Notes under the pieces: model-generated
What the model was told of the DNA's origin: nothing
The model's input: only the letters and a program-made list of their open reading frames with translations
Databases searched by the model: none
Assembly (NCBI GenBank): GCA_023434465.1
Contig: JAEYSQ010000159.1
Coordinates: forward strand, 1 to 10,615
Direction of reading: 5' to 3'
DNA length: 10,615 bases
DNA from: Actinomycetes bacterium
GTDB taxonomy: Bacteria > Actinomycetota > Thermoleophilia > Solirubrobacterales > 70-9
Position numbers and translations under genes: made by a program
In this document: positions 1 to 6,370 of the stretch, one piece after another
How the letters are laid out: every line of letters begins with the position of its first letter
Position numbering within the stretch: position 1 is the first letter of the stretch

Positions 1-551
1 GTGTAGATGATGCCCCCGTATGTGGTGTAGGCAATCTTGTTGCCACGAGGTGACCACACCGGAAAGTAAGCATCGTGGGTCCTCGAGATCTGCCTGACAC
101 CCTTTCCGTTCAGTTTCACCGACCACACGTCCTGGTGGTTGAAACCCTTTGCGTTGGTACAGGTGAAGGCGATCTTCTTACCGTTGGGCGACCAGGTGGG
201 ACGACGTTTGCCGATGCACTTGCGGATCTTCCGGGTGATCACCCTCGGCTTGGTTCCGTTGGCTTTCATCACGACGATTTCCAAGGCAGGCAGCTCGGCT
301 GTGAAGGCGATCATCCGGCCATTCGGCGAGTACACGAAGTCGTAAGCACGCTCTCTGAAACGGACGAGTCTTCTGGCTGTGCCGGGCTTGCCGGCCGAAA
401 CGGTCCACGGGTCATAGTTGATCTCAAACTGACTGGGCTTGCGTTCATAGACGATCTTGCCGTTCGCCCCCGGATAGGCAGCCTCAGCCGTAGAAGCCAG
501 ACTGCCGACCGTCGCGATCGCAGCGACCACTCCCAAAATCCCTATCTTCAT
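1..551 (-). CDS. Secreted TolB-like PD40 beta-propeller protein, 3' part outside window
   Basis: This is the first 183 codons of a gene that runs off the left edge. It opens with a Sec-type signal peptide (MKIGILGVVAAIATVGSLAS, Ala-rich cleavage region near residue 25). Next comes YPGANGKIVYERK, the usual first strand of secreted WD40-like PD40/TolB propellers. At least three blades show the family motif: SPNGRMIAFT (about residues 72-81), WSPNGKKIAFT (about 117-127) and WSPRGNKIAYT (about 164-174). Proteins of this fold act outside the membrane, usually as binding or scaffold modules; no substrate can be read from the sequence. The ATG is supported by GAGGAG six bases upstream (558-563). The gene follows the terminator of tRNA-fMet and so probably has its own promoter, though I see no convincing one. 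Its GC (about 52 to 65 percent in sampled lines) is slightly below its neighbours. The family call is firm; the function is unknown. Confidence 0.85.
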   Translation of the reverse strand, partial: MKIGILGVVAAIATVGSLASTAEAAYPGANGKIVYERKPSQFEINYDPWTVSAGKPGTARRLVRFRERAYDFVYSPNGRMIAFTAELPALEIVVMKANGTKPRVITRKIRKCIGKRRPTWSPNGKKIAFTCTNAKGFNHQDVWSVKLNGKGVRQISRTHDAYFPVWSPRGNKIAYTTYGGIIY

Positions 552-626
552 GCCACGCTCCTCTGCGCCTGCCCGGCCCCTCGCAAAGACGACGCGGCCA
601 CGATCTACTAACTGAGGTCCAAACTT

Positions 627-654
627 AAACACAAAACCCCCTGGCGAGAGGGGG
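627..654 (-). terminator. Rho-independent terminator after tRNA-fMet
   Basis: Read on the minus strand, a six-base-pair G/C-rich stem (CCCCCT / AGGGGG, 637-654 with a six-base loop) is followed by TTTTGTGTTT (627-636). It starts 22 bases after the tRNA 3' end and lies ahead of the next minus-strand gene. It most likely ends the tRNA-fMet transcript and isolates the PD40 gene. Confidence 0.75.
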
Positions 655-676
655 CGGTGTGCAGACCTTGCGGTCA

Positions 677-750
<74 letters not shown>

Positions 751-761
751 GCGGACCGTCG

Positions 762-789
762 ATTCTAGCAACTCAAGGCCAATCGCAAA
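762..789 (-). promoter_or_regulatory. Probable sigma-70-type promoter for tRNA-fMet
   Basis: On the minus strand a good -10 hexamer, TAGAAT (762-767), lies 11 bases before the tRNA 5' end. A weak -35 candidate, TTTGCG (784-789), sits 16 bases further upstream; TTGCGA in the shifted register gives a 15-base spacer. The position fits a strong stand-alone tRNA promoter. The -10 is convincing, the -35 is not. Confidence 0.45.
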
Positions 790-822
790 GGAAGGGCCCG
801 GGCGGCAATGGAACTCCCGGGA

Positions 823-1392
823 TCACTCCAGGTCGAGGCGCATGAGCACCCGCGGGAAACCATTCAGGACCGAATCGGTAACTGCCGCTTTGCGGAACCC
901 CGCCTTTTCGAAGAGGCCACGGGTTCCGACATACGCCATGGTCAGGTCGACCTTCTCACCCTGGTTGTCGACCGGGTAGCCCTCGATCGCCGGGGCACCA
1001 TTCTCCCGGGCGAACTCGACCGCGCCGCGGAGCAGATGGTGGGAGATGCCCTCGCCGCGGTGGCCCGGACGGACCCGGATGCACCAGACACTCCAAACGG
1101 GCGCATCGTCCACGTGGGGGATCTTCCGGTTGCGGACGAAGCTGGTCTCGGCCCGCGGAGCGACCGCGGCCCAGCCGACCACTTCCGCATCTTCATAGGC
1201 CAGTACCCCCGGCGGGCCCTCGTCCATGATCTCCCTCACCCGCTCGCCGCGGGCCGGGCCGGTCAGCTCGCGGTTCTCCTTCGACCGGATCCGGTAGCTG
1301 AGGCACCAGCAGACGTTGGCATCTGGCCGTTTCGGACCGACCATGGTGCGCACGTCGTCAAAATCGGTCGCCGGTCTCACCTCGATGCCCAT
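823..1392 (-). CDS. GNAT family N-acetyltransferase
   Basis: A 189-residue protein of normal length for a single-domain GNAT enzyme, which moves the acetyl group of acetyl-CoA to an amine. The acetyl-CoA-binding motif A is clear: beta-4 VWSVWCIRVRPG (residues 99-110) runs into the pyrophosphate loop HRGEGISHHLL (111-121), matching R-x-x-G-x-G/A. A C-terminal block, YVGTRGLFEKAGFRKAA (154-170), is the typical end of the fold. An unusual Cys/Trp cluster, CWCLSYRI (28-35), recalls a subgroup of actinobacterial GNATs and may shape the acceptor site. The substrate cannot be assigned. The start has only a weak ribosome site (TGAG) and sits 14 bases after a 13-bp inverted repeat. The next gene downstream is tRNA-fMet; two CCCGGG palindromes (797-802 and 816-821) follow the stop and might pair as a weak terminator. 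Confidence 0.85.
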   Translation of the reverse strand: MGIEVRPATDFDDVRTMVGPKRPDANVCWCLSYRIRSKENRELTGPARGERVREIMDEGPPGVLAYEDAEVVGWAAVAPRAETSFVRNRKIPHVDDAPVWSVWCIRVRPGHRGEGISHHLLRGAVEFARENGAPAIEGYPVDNQGEKVDLTMAYVGTRGLFEKAGFRKAAVTDSVLNGFPRVLMRLDLE

Positions 1393-1406
1393 CGCTCAAT
1401 TCATAC

Positions 1407-1444
1407 CGACCTCGCCGGGTGGATTCAGATCCCCGGCGAGGTCG
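1407..1444. repeat. 13-bp perfect inverted repeat between RTX-like and GNAT genes
   Basis: CGACCTCGCCGGG (1407-1419) and its exact reverse complement (1432-1444) flank a 12-base loop. In the transcript this is a very stable hairpin, ending 14 bases before the GNAT ATG and starting 26 bases after the RTX-like stop. No U-tract follows on the minus strand. It may be a U-less terminator for the upstream gene, a 3' mRNA stabiliser, or a leader structure affecting GNAT translation. Confidence 0.7.
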
Positions 1445-1470
1445 TGTCGATGAGTCGTTCGACTAGTGGC

Positions 1471-2643
1471 TTATCGCGCGCGGCGTACCTTGACCTGGCA
1501 GAGCGGATTTCCCTTGCGGGAGCTGATGCGGATCTTGGTCATCGAGCAGGCGCGGTCGCTGAACCGGACCCGGTGGATGTTCTTCAGGGTCTTGCGGTTG
1601 CCGTAGCCGGCCAGCTTGACCGTGCTCTTGTTCTTGGCGATCACGCGGTAGCGCTTCGCCTTCCCGGGCAGAACGGCGGTGTTTCGGCCCGCGTCGCCGT
1701 ACACCTTGTCGTTGCCCCTGAACGTCTTGATCGTGTCGTTGCCTCCGGCACCGTTGATCGAGTCGTCGCCCTTGGTGCCGAGTAGACGGTCACTGGCGCT
1801 GCCACCCCAGATCGGCATGCCGTCCCCGATCTGCTGGGCGATCGTGCGACCGTTCTTGCCCCAGCCGATCTGGACCCAGGAGTTGTCGGTGCTGTCCCGG
1901 AAGATGTTGAAGTTGGCCGTGCTGCCGAGGTCGTAGGCGGGACGGACGACCCGGGTCTTGCGCAGCGGACGCATCTGCTTCGTCCAGCCCTGCGGCAGGA
2001 CCGCGTCCTTGAAGGCCTGGGTCGTCTCTTCCTGGGTCCTCATGTTCGAGGCCATCATCAGGTAGGTGTTGCCCCACTTGTCCTTGACGAAGTAACGCAT
2101 CAGCCGTTCACCTTCGCCATTGTCATCACGGGCCCAGAAATACATGTCCTGGTTCTTCTGGTTCTGGGAGTAACGGACCACGCCTTCGGGCGGGGTCGAC
2201 GTGTAGAAGGCTGCGTCCCAGGCGCTGGTCGGGGGCGGATCCAGGTCCGGGTACTGGGTGGCGTCATAGGGCCACATCGCGCTCTTGATCCGGGCGACGA
2301 TGATCCAGGTGTACCCCTCGGGGGTGACCACGGTGGTCACGTTCGGTTCCTCCTCGCCGGGACTGCTCAGGGTCTCCTGGTAGTTGAACTGGGCGGTCCG
2401 CTCGGTGTTCTTGATGTACCTGGGCGGCGGGACGTAGGTCTCGAACTCCTCATGGGTGATCGGGTTGTCTCCCATCGCCAGAAGGACGTCCATCGGTCCC
2501 TTCTTGTCTTTGCCGACCTTGGCGATATCAGCGAGCTCGTTTCCGGCCTTGCTGAAGGCGGGCAGCATCATTGCGGTGAGCAGCCCGGCCGTCAGGGCCA
2601 GGGCCAGGGTAAGCAGCGAACGGGTGGAGCGGACGGTTCTCAT
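1471..2643 (-). CDS. Secreted protein with short RTX-like (haemolysin-type) calcium-binding tract
   Basis: A 390-residue exported protein. I chose the ATG at 2643 because GGGAGAA (2646-2652) stands just before it and it places an Arg-rich n-region (MRTVRSTR) directly ahead of the hydrophobic segment LLTLALALTAGLLTAMMLP. The longer frame to 2709 would run through the palindrome upstream. Residues about 40-280 form an aromatic-rich region (DMYFWARDDNGEGERL, WGNTYLMMASN) that I do not recognise. Residues about 289-319 hold an RTX-like tract: GTKGDDSING, AGGNDTIKTF, RGNDKVYGDAGRN. Residues about 324-364 match the block that often ends such proteins (YRVIAKNKSTVKL, then LKNIHRVRFSD). Only three or four repeats are present, with Lys and Thr replacing some expected Gly/Asp, and the tail (residues about 365-390) is Lys/Arg-rich with two Cys. 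The sulfatase gene lies 108 bases upstream on the same strand, and both carry a related palindrome, suggesting linked roles at the cell surface. Confidence 0.75.
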   Translation of the reverse strand: MRTVRSTRSLLTLALALTAGLLTAMMLPAFSKAGNELADIAKVGKDKKGPMDVLLAMGDNPITHEEFETYVPPPRYIKNTERTAQFNYQETLSSPGEEEPNVTTVVTPEGYTWIIVARIKSAMWPYDATQYPDLDPPPTSAWDAAFYTSTPPEGVVRYSQNQKNQDMYFWARDDNGEGERLMRYFVKDKWGNTYLMMASNMRTQEETTQAFKDAVLPQGWTKQMRPLRKTRVVRPAYDLGSTANFNIFRDSTDNSWVQIGWGKNGRTIAQQIGDGMPIWGGSASDRLLGTKGDDSINGAGGNDTIKTFRGNDKVYGDAGRNTAVLPGKAKRYRVIAKNKSTVKLAGYGNRKTLKNIHRVRFSDRACSMTKIRISSRKGNPLCQVKVRRAR

Positions 2644-2645
2644 GG

Positions 2646-2652
2646 TTCTCCC
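2646..2652 (-). promoter_or_regulatory. Ribosome binding site fixing the RTX-like gene start
   Basis: GGGAGAA lies two bases before the ATG at 2643. It supports this start over the in-frame upstream one at 2709, which would overlap the palindromic operator candidate. Confidence 0.6.
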
Positions 2653-2691
2653 GGATGGTTCGTTGACAGCTATTGGGAACAAAGTAACAGG

Positions 2692-2713
2692 TAAGTTGAC
2701 GCGCGTCAACTTA
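2692..2713. promoter_or_regulatory. 22-bp perfect palindrome, operator candidate for RTX-like gene
   Basis: TAAGTTGACGC (2692-2702) is followed immediately by its exact reverse complement (2703-2713), with no spacer. This is the form expected for a dimeric repressor site. The centre lies about 60 bases before the ATG at 2643. On the minus strand the palindrome contains TTGACG, which could serve as a -35 element with TACTTT 17 bases further on, so a bound protein would block the promoter. A related site stands before the sulfatase gene. The palindrome is seen directly; the operator role is inference. Confidence 0.65.
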
Positions 2714-2751
2714 TTTTCCTACTTCGGTTCCGACCCGGTGAGCGAGACGGT

Positions 2752-4425
2752 TCAGCGGCACTGACTGGTGCCGACGCAGCTGCGCAGCCGGCTTGCCTCG
2801 GCCTCGAGGTCGGCGAGCAGGCCGGCCATCGCCGGATCACCGGCCAGGTTCTCCATCTCGTCCGGGTCGTTCTTGAGGTCGTAGAGCTCCTTGTCGCCGA
2901 AGGACCAGTTCACGTACTTGTAACGGTTGGTCTTGACTCCGTAGTACGGAACGTCGTAGGCGGTGATAGGCGTCGAGAACTCGAACAGCGGCCGCAAGGC
3001 CTCCAGCGGCACGTCGCGTTCAGGCAGCGACTGCTTTCCCTTGGCTGCCTTCAGCAGCGAGATGCCGTCCATGGTCCTTCCCGGTTTGGCGCCGGCGATC
3101 TCGAGCAGGGTCGAGGTGAGATCGACGTCCATTGCCGGTCGGGTCACCGAGCGGCCGGCCTTGATGCCGGGCCCCGAGATCATCGCCGGAATTCGGACCG
3201 AGTTCTCGAAGGGCAGGAACTTGGACGCGGCCAGGCGATGTTCACCCTGCAGGTAACCGTTGTCGGAGACGAAGATGAAGTAGGTGTTCTTGAACTCACC
3301 CTTGCGCTTCAGCACGTTGACGATCCGGCCGACCTGGTTGTCGACTTGCCGCAGGGCCCCGAGGCGTCCCCGGTAGTTGTCTTCGATCCTGGCGATGTCC
3401 TCGTCGGTCAGCAGCGGCAGCCCGCTCACGTTGCTTGCCTTGTCCGACACGTCCGCTTCGTTGAACGACGGGGTGCGGACCAGCGGCTCCTCGTCATAGG
3501 TGTCGCGGAACTGCTTCGAGGGCCGCGGATCCGGGCCCGGTGCTCCCTGGCGGATCCCCTGGAGATGATTGGCGTCCTCGGCATGCGGTTGCGGCGGTGC
3601 GTAATAGAGGAAGAAGGGCTTGCGGCGCTGGGACTGGTTCCGCGCGAACCGGACCGCCAGGGTCCCGGTCACGGTGGCGGAATACTTGCGGTAGAACTGG
3701 GTGCCGAAGAAGTCCCACGGCTGGTACACGGCGAGGAAGTCCTTCATCAGCTGGGCGAAGCTGGTCTGCGGACGAGCCAGGCCGATCGTGCCCAGCTTGA
3801 TGTGGTCACGGGCATAACCCTCGTCGCCGTAGTAGCGGATCTTTCCGTCGACGTTGATGCCGTAATTGAAGTAGTCGTAGGTCGAGTTGTCGAGCAAGGC
3901 GGCCCAGCGGTTCCACCCGGGCGGGATCTCCTTCTGGTTGGCGACCCCGTACTCGTTCAGGTACTTGCCGATCAGGGCGGTCCGGTAGCCGGCCTTCTGC
4001 AGCCACGGTCCGAGCGAATTGGACTGGTTGAGCTTGCCTTCCATGTTGCGGAAGACGAAGTGGCCGCCATGGCTGGCCTTGAAGTTGCCCTCCATGCGGT
4101 TGTTGTGAGCGAGTTGCCCGGTCAAGAGCGAGGCCCGCGCTGGTCCGCAGAGCGGATAGGGCGCGTTGTAGTTCGTGAAGTTGGCCCCACCCTGCTGGAT
4201 CACATTCCGCACGTTCGGCAGATAAGGAATGTCACTGCGTACCGCGTCGTCGACCTGGATCAGGACGATGTTCGGCTTGGTGCTGCCCGACTTCTGCTTC
4301 TTGGCGTGCGCCATCTCGGCAGTTGCGATTGCGGCGACCAGAGCGAACGCACAAACCAGGAAGAACCCCAGCAGACGTCGACCCAGCCGTTCCCCGCTCC
4401 ACCAGCCTCCTATCCGGACAGTCAC
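2752..4425 (-). CDS. Exported type I (formylglycine-dependent) sulfatase
   Basis: A 557-residue sulfatase, which hydrolyses sulfate esters using a formylglycine made from an active-site Cys. The modification motif C-x-P-x-R is intact (CGPAR, Cys93 to Arg97, followed by ASLLTG). The metal-site Asp pair is in IVLIQVDDAVRSD (Asp59, Asp60), the basic residue in GKYLN (Lys154), and the second metal cluster in VSDNGYLQGEHRLAASK (Asp388, Asn389, His396, Lys402). PQPHAED supplies a further His near 281. The N-terminus has GRRLLGFFL and a hydrophobic stretch ending in AHA before KKQK, so export is predicted; the Arg pair leaves Tat as well as Sec possible. I prefer GTG at 4425 because AGGAGG stands 11 bases before it, while the longer frame to 4479 begins inside the palindrome. 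The natural substrate (sulfated glycan, aryl sulfate or other) cannot be read. No formylglycine-generating enzyme is in the window. Confidence 0.92.
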   Translation of the reverse strand: MTVRIGGWWSGERLGRRLLGFFLVCAFALVAAIATAEMAHAKKQKSGSTKPNIVLIQVDDAVRSDIPYLPNVRNVIQQGGANFTNYNAPYPLCGPARASLLTGQLAHNNRMEGNFKASHGGHFVFRNMEGKLNQSNSLGPWLQKAGYRTALIGKYLNEYGVANQKEIPPGWNRWAALLDNSTYDYFNYGINVDGKIRYYGDEGYARDHIKLGTIGLARPQTSFAQLMKDFLAVYQPWDFFGTQFYRKYSATVTGTLAVRFARNQSQRRKPFFLYYAPPQPHAEDANHLQGIRQGAPGPDPRPSKQFRDTYDEEPLVRTPSFNEADVSDKASNVSGLPLLTDEDIARIEDNYRGRLGALRQVDNQVGRIVNVLKRKGEFKNTYFIFVSDNGYLQGEHRLAASKFLPFENSVRIPAMISGPGIKAGRSVTRPAMDVDLTSTLLEIAGAKPGRTMDGISLLKAAKGKQSLPERDVPLEALRPLFEFSTPITAYDVPYYGVKTNRYKYVNWSFGDKELYDLKNDPDEMENLAGDPAMAGLLADLEAEASRLRSCVGTSQCR

Positions 4426-4436
4426 CTCGGCACCTT

Positions 4437-4442
4437 CCTCCT
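4437..4442 (-). promoter_or_regulatory. Shine-Dalgarno AGGAGG choosing the sulfatase GTG start
   Basis: A perfect AGGAGG on the minus strand lies 11 bases before GTG 4425. The spacing is a little long, but no other in-frame start nearby has any comparable site. Confidence 0.6.
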
Positions 4443-4462
4443 GATTCGACGATTCCCCTAAA

Positions 4463-4482
4463 AAGTTGATGCGCATCACTTT
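4463..4482. promoter_or_regulatory. Imperfect palindrome related to 2692-2713, operator candidate for sulfatase gene
   Basis: AAGTTGATGC (4463-4472) abuts GCATCACTTT (4473-4482). The inner 12 bases TGATGCGCATCA are a perfect palindrome, and the outer bases match only partly. The left half is identical to that of the 2692-2713 palindrome at nine of ten positions (AAGTTGAYGC), with the same centre. The centre lies about 47 bases before the GTG at 4425. A shared dimeric regulator is the simplest reading. Confidence 0.55.
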
Positions 4483-4545
4483 CTAGCAAGATTCGTGGCC
4501 GAACGCCAGCTTCCTTCGTCGCCTCTCCCTGAAGCGGACCCGAAA

Positions 4546-5505
4546 TCAGCAGGGAACGAGGCCCAGTGAGCCGCCGGTCTCGCCCGAGAGATCCGGGAAA
4601 TACTGGACACAGACACCGCCCCCGCCGCCGCTGCCGCTGCCACCTCCGGTGGACGGTTTCTTCGGCAGTTTGAGGCGGATCTCGGTCTCGGCCTCGGCCC
4701 GGAGCTTGCCGGAGCGGGCGAAGACCTTGAGGTCGGCGCTGGTGCCGGCCGAGCGGAAGAGCCTGACCTTCACCCAGATCGCCTTCCGGGTCCGGGGGCG
4801 GATCAGGCGGATCATCCGTTGCCGCGGAGCCACCTTGAGGCCCCGGGTCCCGCGAAACTTCAGCCGGACCTTCCGCAGCGGCCCGTCCCCCGGGTTGCGC
4901 AGCACGACCCGGAGCTTTCGGACCCGGTTCGGCGGGATCGCGCGGCGAACGGTGGGCATGCGGAGAGCCAGGGCCGGAATCCCCTTGAAGTACTTGATCG
5001 GAGCGCTGTCATAGACGATCGAGGGGTCCTCCCGGTCCCTCAACGAAGCCTCGAGACAATCCCACTTCTGGCCCCTCAGGCGGCGGTCGCGAACCTCGTA
5101 GTACTGCACGGTCGACCGGTAGCCCGACTTGTCCGCTTCGCCCTGGCGGACCTTGCCCGGTGTGTCCTGCCTTGCCCAGGTGGCGGTCCAGCCGTCGGTG
5201 AAAGCGCCGAACCCGGCCACCGGAATGCCGCTGCAGCCGTTGGCGGTTCGTTTGCCCGCCCACAAGGTGACGAACGCCCCGGTATCTCCGCTCGGCGCTC
5301 CCTTCAGGGCGATCGCACCGGCCATCTGACCGGACCTCCGGTCATAGCCAAATCCGGCCGCGAGCAGATCGTGGGCCGGCTCGGCGGAGGTCGAATCTCC
5401 CGCGGCATCGCGGGTCTCGGCTATGAAGCCGGCGTCGGCCGCGGCGGGCAAGAGTGTGGCCGCGAGCACGACGGCAATCACCGTCATCCCTGTCCTGACT
5501 CGCAT
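4546..5505 (-). CDS. Secreted protein with NEW3/CARDB-like beta domain and Gly-rich C-terminal linker
   Basis: A 319-residue exported protein of unknown function. The ATG at 5505 is preferred because it gives a basic n-region (MRVRTG) before the hydrophobic core and an AAADA cleavage site; the frame could also start at GTG 5529. No start has a strong ribosome site. Residues about 28-180 contain DAAGDS and a repeated beta-strand pattern (GAFVTLWAG, GWTATWARQD), with two internal Cys. Residues about 187-279 look like an extracellular NEW3/CARDB-type Ig fold (LRVVLRNPGDGPLRKVRLKF). A Gly/Ser linker (about 287-297) then leads to a short tail bounded by Cys residues. The fold assignment is inference from strand pattern. 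It lies 42 bases after the dehydrogenase and 120 bases ahead of the sulfatase on the same strand, so it may be transcribed with either. Confidence 0.7.
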   Translation of the reverse strand: MRVRTGMTVIAVVLAATLLPAAADAGFIAETRDAAGDSTSAEPAHDLLAAGFGYDRRSGQMAGAIALKGAPSGDTGAFVTLWAGKRTANGCSGIPVAGFGAFTDGWTATWARQDTPGKVRQGEADKSGYRSTVQYYEVRDRRLRGQKWDCLEASLRDREDPSIVYDSAPIKYFKGIPALALRMPTVRRAIPPNRVRKLRVVLRNPGDGPLRKVRLKFRGTRGLKVAPRQRMIRLIRPRTRKAIWVKVRLFRSAGTSADLKVFARSGKLRAEAETEIRLKLPKKPSTGGGSGSGGGGGVCVQYFPDLSGETGGSLGLVPC

Positions 5506-5547
5506 TCGCAACGGATCGTAACGAAACACCTGGCCCCGGCGATCCGC

Positions 5548-6309
5548 TCAGGGCTGGGTGGTCGGGCGGATCAACAGTTCGTTCAGGGAGACGTGGGCGG
5601 GACGGGTCACCGCGTACTCGATCGCGTCGGCGATGTCGTGGGCGTTCAGAGGCTCGATCTTCGCGGTCCGCTCCTTCAGCTTCTCGTGGATCTCGGGACG
5701 GTTCTGCTCCTGCAGCTCGGTCTCGACAAAGCCCGGTTCGATGATCGTCACCCTCACCCCGTGACGGCTCGCCTCCTGGCGAAGAGCTTCGGAAACCGCC
5801 CCGACCCCGTGCTTGGTCAGGTTGTAGACCCCGGCCCCGGCGCTCGGCACCCGACCGGCCACCGACGAGATGTTGATCACGTCCGCGACCTTGCGCGGTG
5901 AATCAGCGGTCGCGGCGAAGAGGTGCGGCAGGGCGGCATGAGTGGTGTAGAGAAGGCCCTTCAGATTGACGTCGATCATCCGGTCCCACTCCTCGGTCGG
6001 GGCACCATGGATCGGGCCGAGCAGCATCACACCGGCGTTGTTGACCACGATGTCGAGCCGCCCGAAATCACCGACCGTCCTCTCGACCGCGGCGATTGCC
6101 TGTTGCTGGTCGGTCACGTCACCCTCGATCGCGAGCGCGGTATGGCCGTTGCCGGCGATCTCCTGGGCGAGCCTCTCGATCCGTTCCACCCGCCTGGCGA
6201 CCAACCCGACCTGGGCCCCCTGGGCGGCGAGCGCTCGCGCGGTCGCCTCGCCGATTCCGCTGCTTGCACCGGTCACCAGGACCACCGCGCCTTCAAGTCT
6301 GTTCGCCAT
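5548..6309 (-). CDS. Short-chain dehydrogenase/reductase (classical SDR)
   Basis: A 253-residue NAD(P)H-dependent oxidoreductase of the usual classical SDR length. Visible motifs: the Rossmann glycine motif TGASSGIG (residues 13-20), Arg39-Arg40 after the second strand (favouring NADP(H)), GDVTD (63-67), NNAG (90-93), the catalytic ISS (Ser148/149) with YNLTK (Tyr162, Lys166), and PGFVET (192-197). It most resembles the YdfG-like branch acting on hydroxy acids or small alcohols, but the substrate is not assignable. The ATG at 6309 has GAGGA five bases upstream; the frame continues upstream to 6435, but that stretch overlaps the divergent phosphatase and lacks a signal. Its promoter must lie in the 61-base gap shared with the phosphatase gene. 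Confidence 0.92.
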   Translation of the reverse strand: MANRLEGAVVLVTGASSGIGEATARALAAQGAQVGLVARRVERIERLAQEIAGNGHTALAIEGDVTDQQQAIAAVERTVGDFGRLDIVVNNAGVMLLGPIHGAPTEEWDRMIDVNLKGLLYTTHAALPHLFAATADSPRKVADVINISSVAGRVPSAGAGVYNLTKHGVGAVSEALRQEASRHGVRVTIIEPGFVETELQEQNRPEIHEKLKERTAKIEPLNAHDIADAIEYAVTRPAHVSLNELLIRPTTQP

Positions 6310-6370
6310 ATTCGTCCTCGCCTCGCTTGCCGGTCCCCCCGAGACTATCCGTGACGAATACTCTTGAACC

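Noticed and set aside
808..1785. 325-codon plus-strand frame across the GNAT and RTX-like genes
   Set aside because: It spans the ends of two minus-strand genes and the hairpin between them; composition is that of a shadow frame.
3238..4461. 407-codon open frame on the plus strand opposite the sulfatase
   Set aside because: It lies antisense to a gene with intact catalytic motifs; its translation is Val/Leu/Gly/Asp-rich without any recognisable domain, as expected from the complementary frame of GC-rich coding DNA.
4819..5901. 360-codon plus-strand frame across the NEW3-like and dehydrogenase genes
   Set aside because: It overlaps two minus-strand coding regions, and the dehydrogenase motifs on the opposite strand are decisive.
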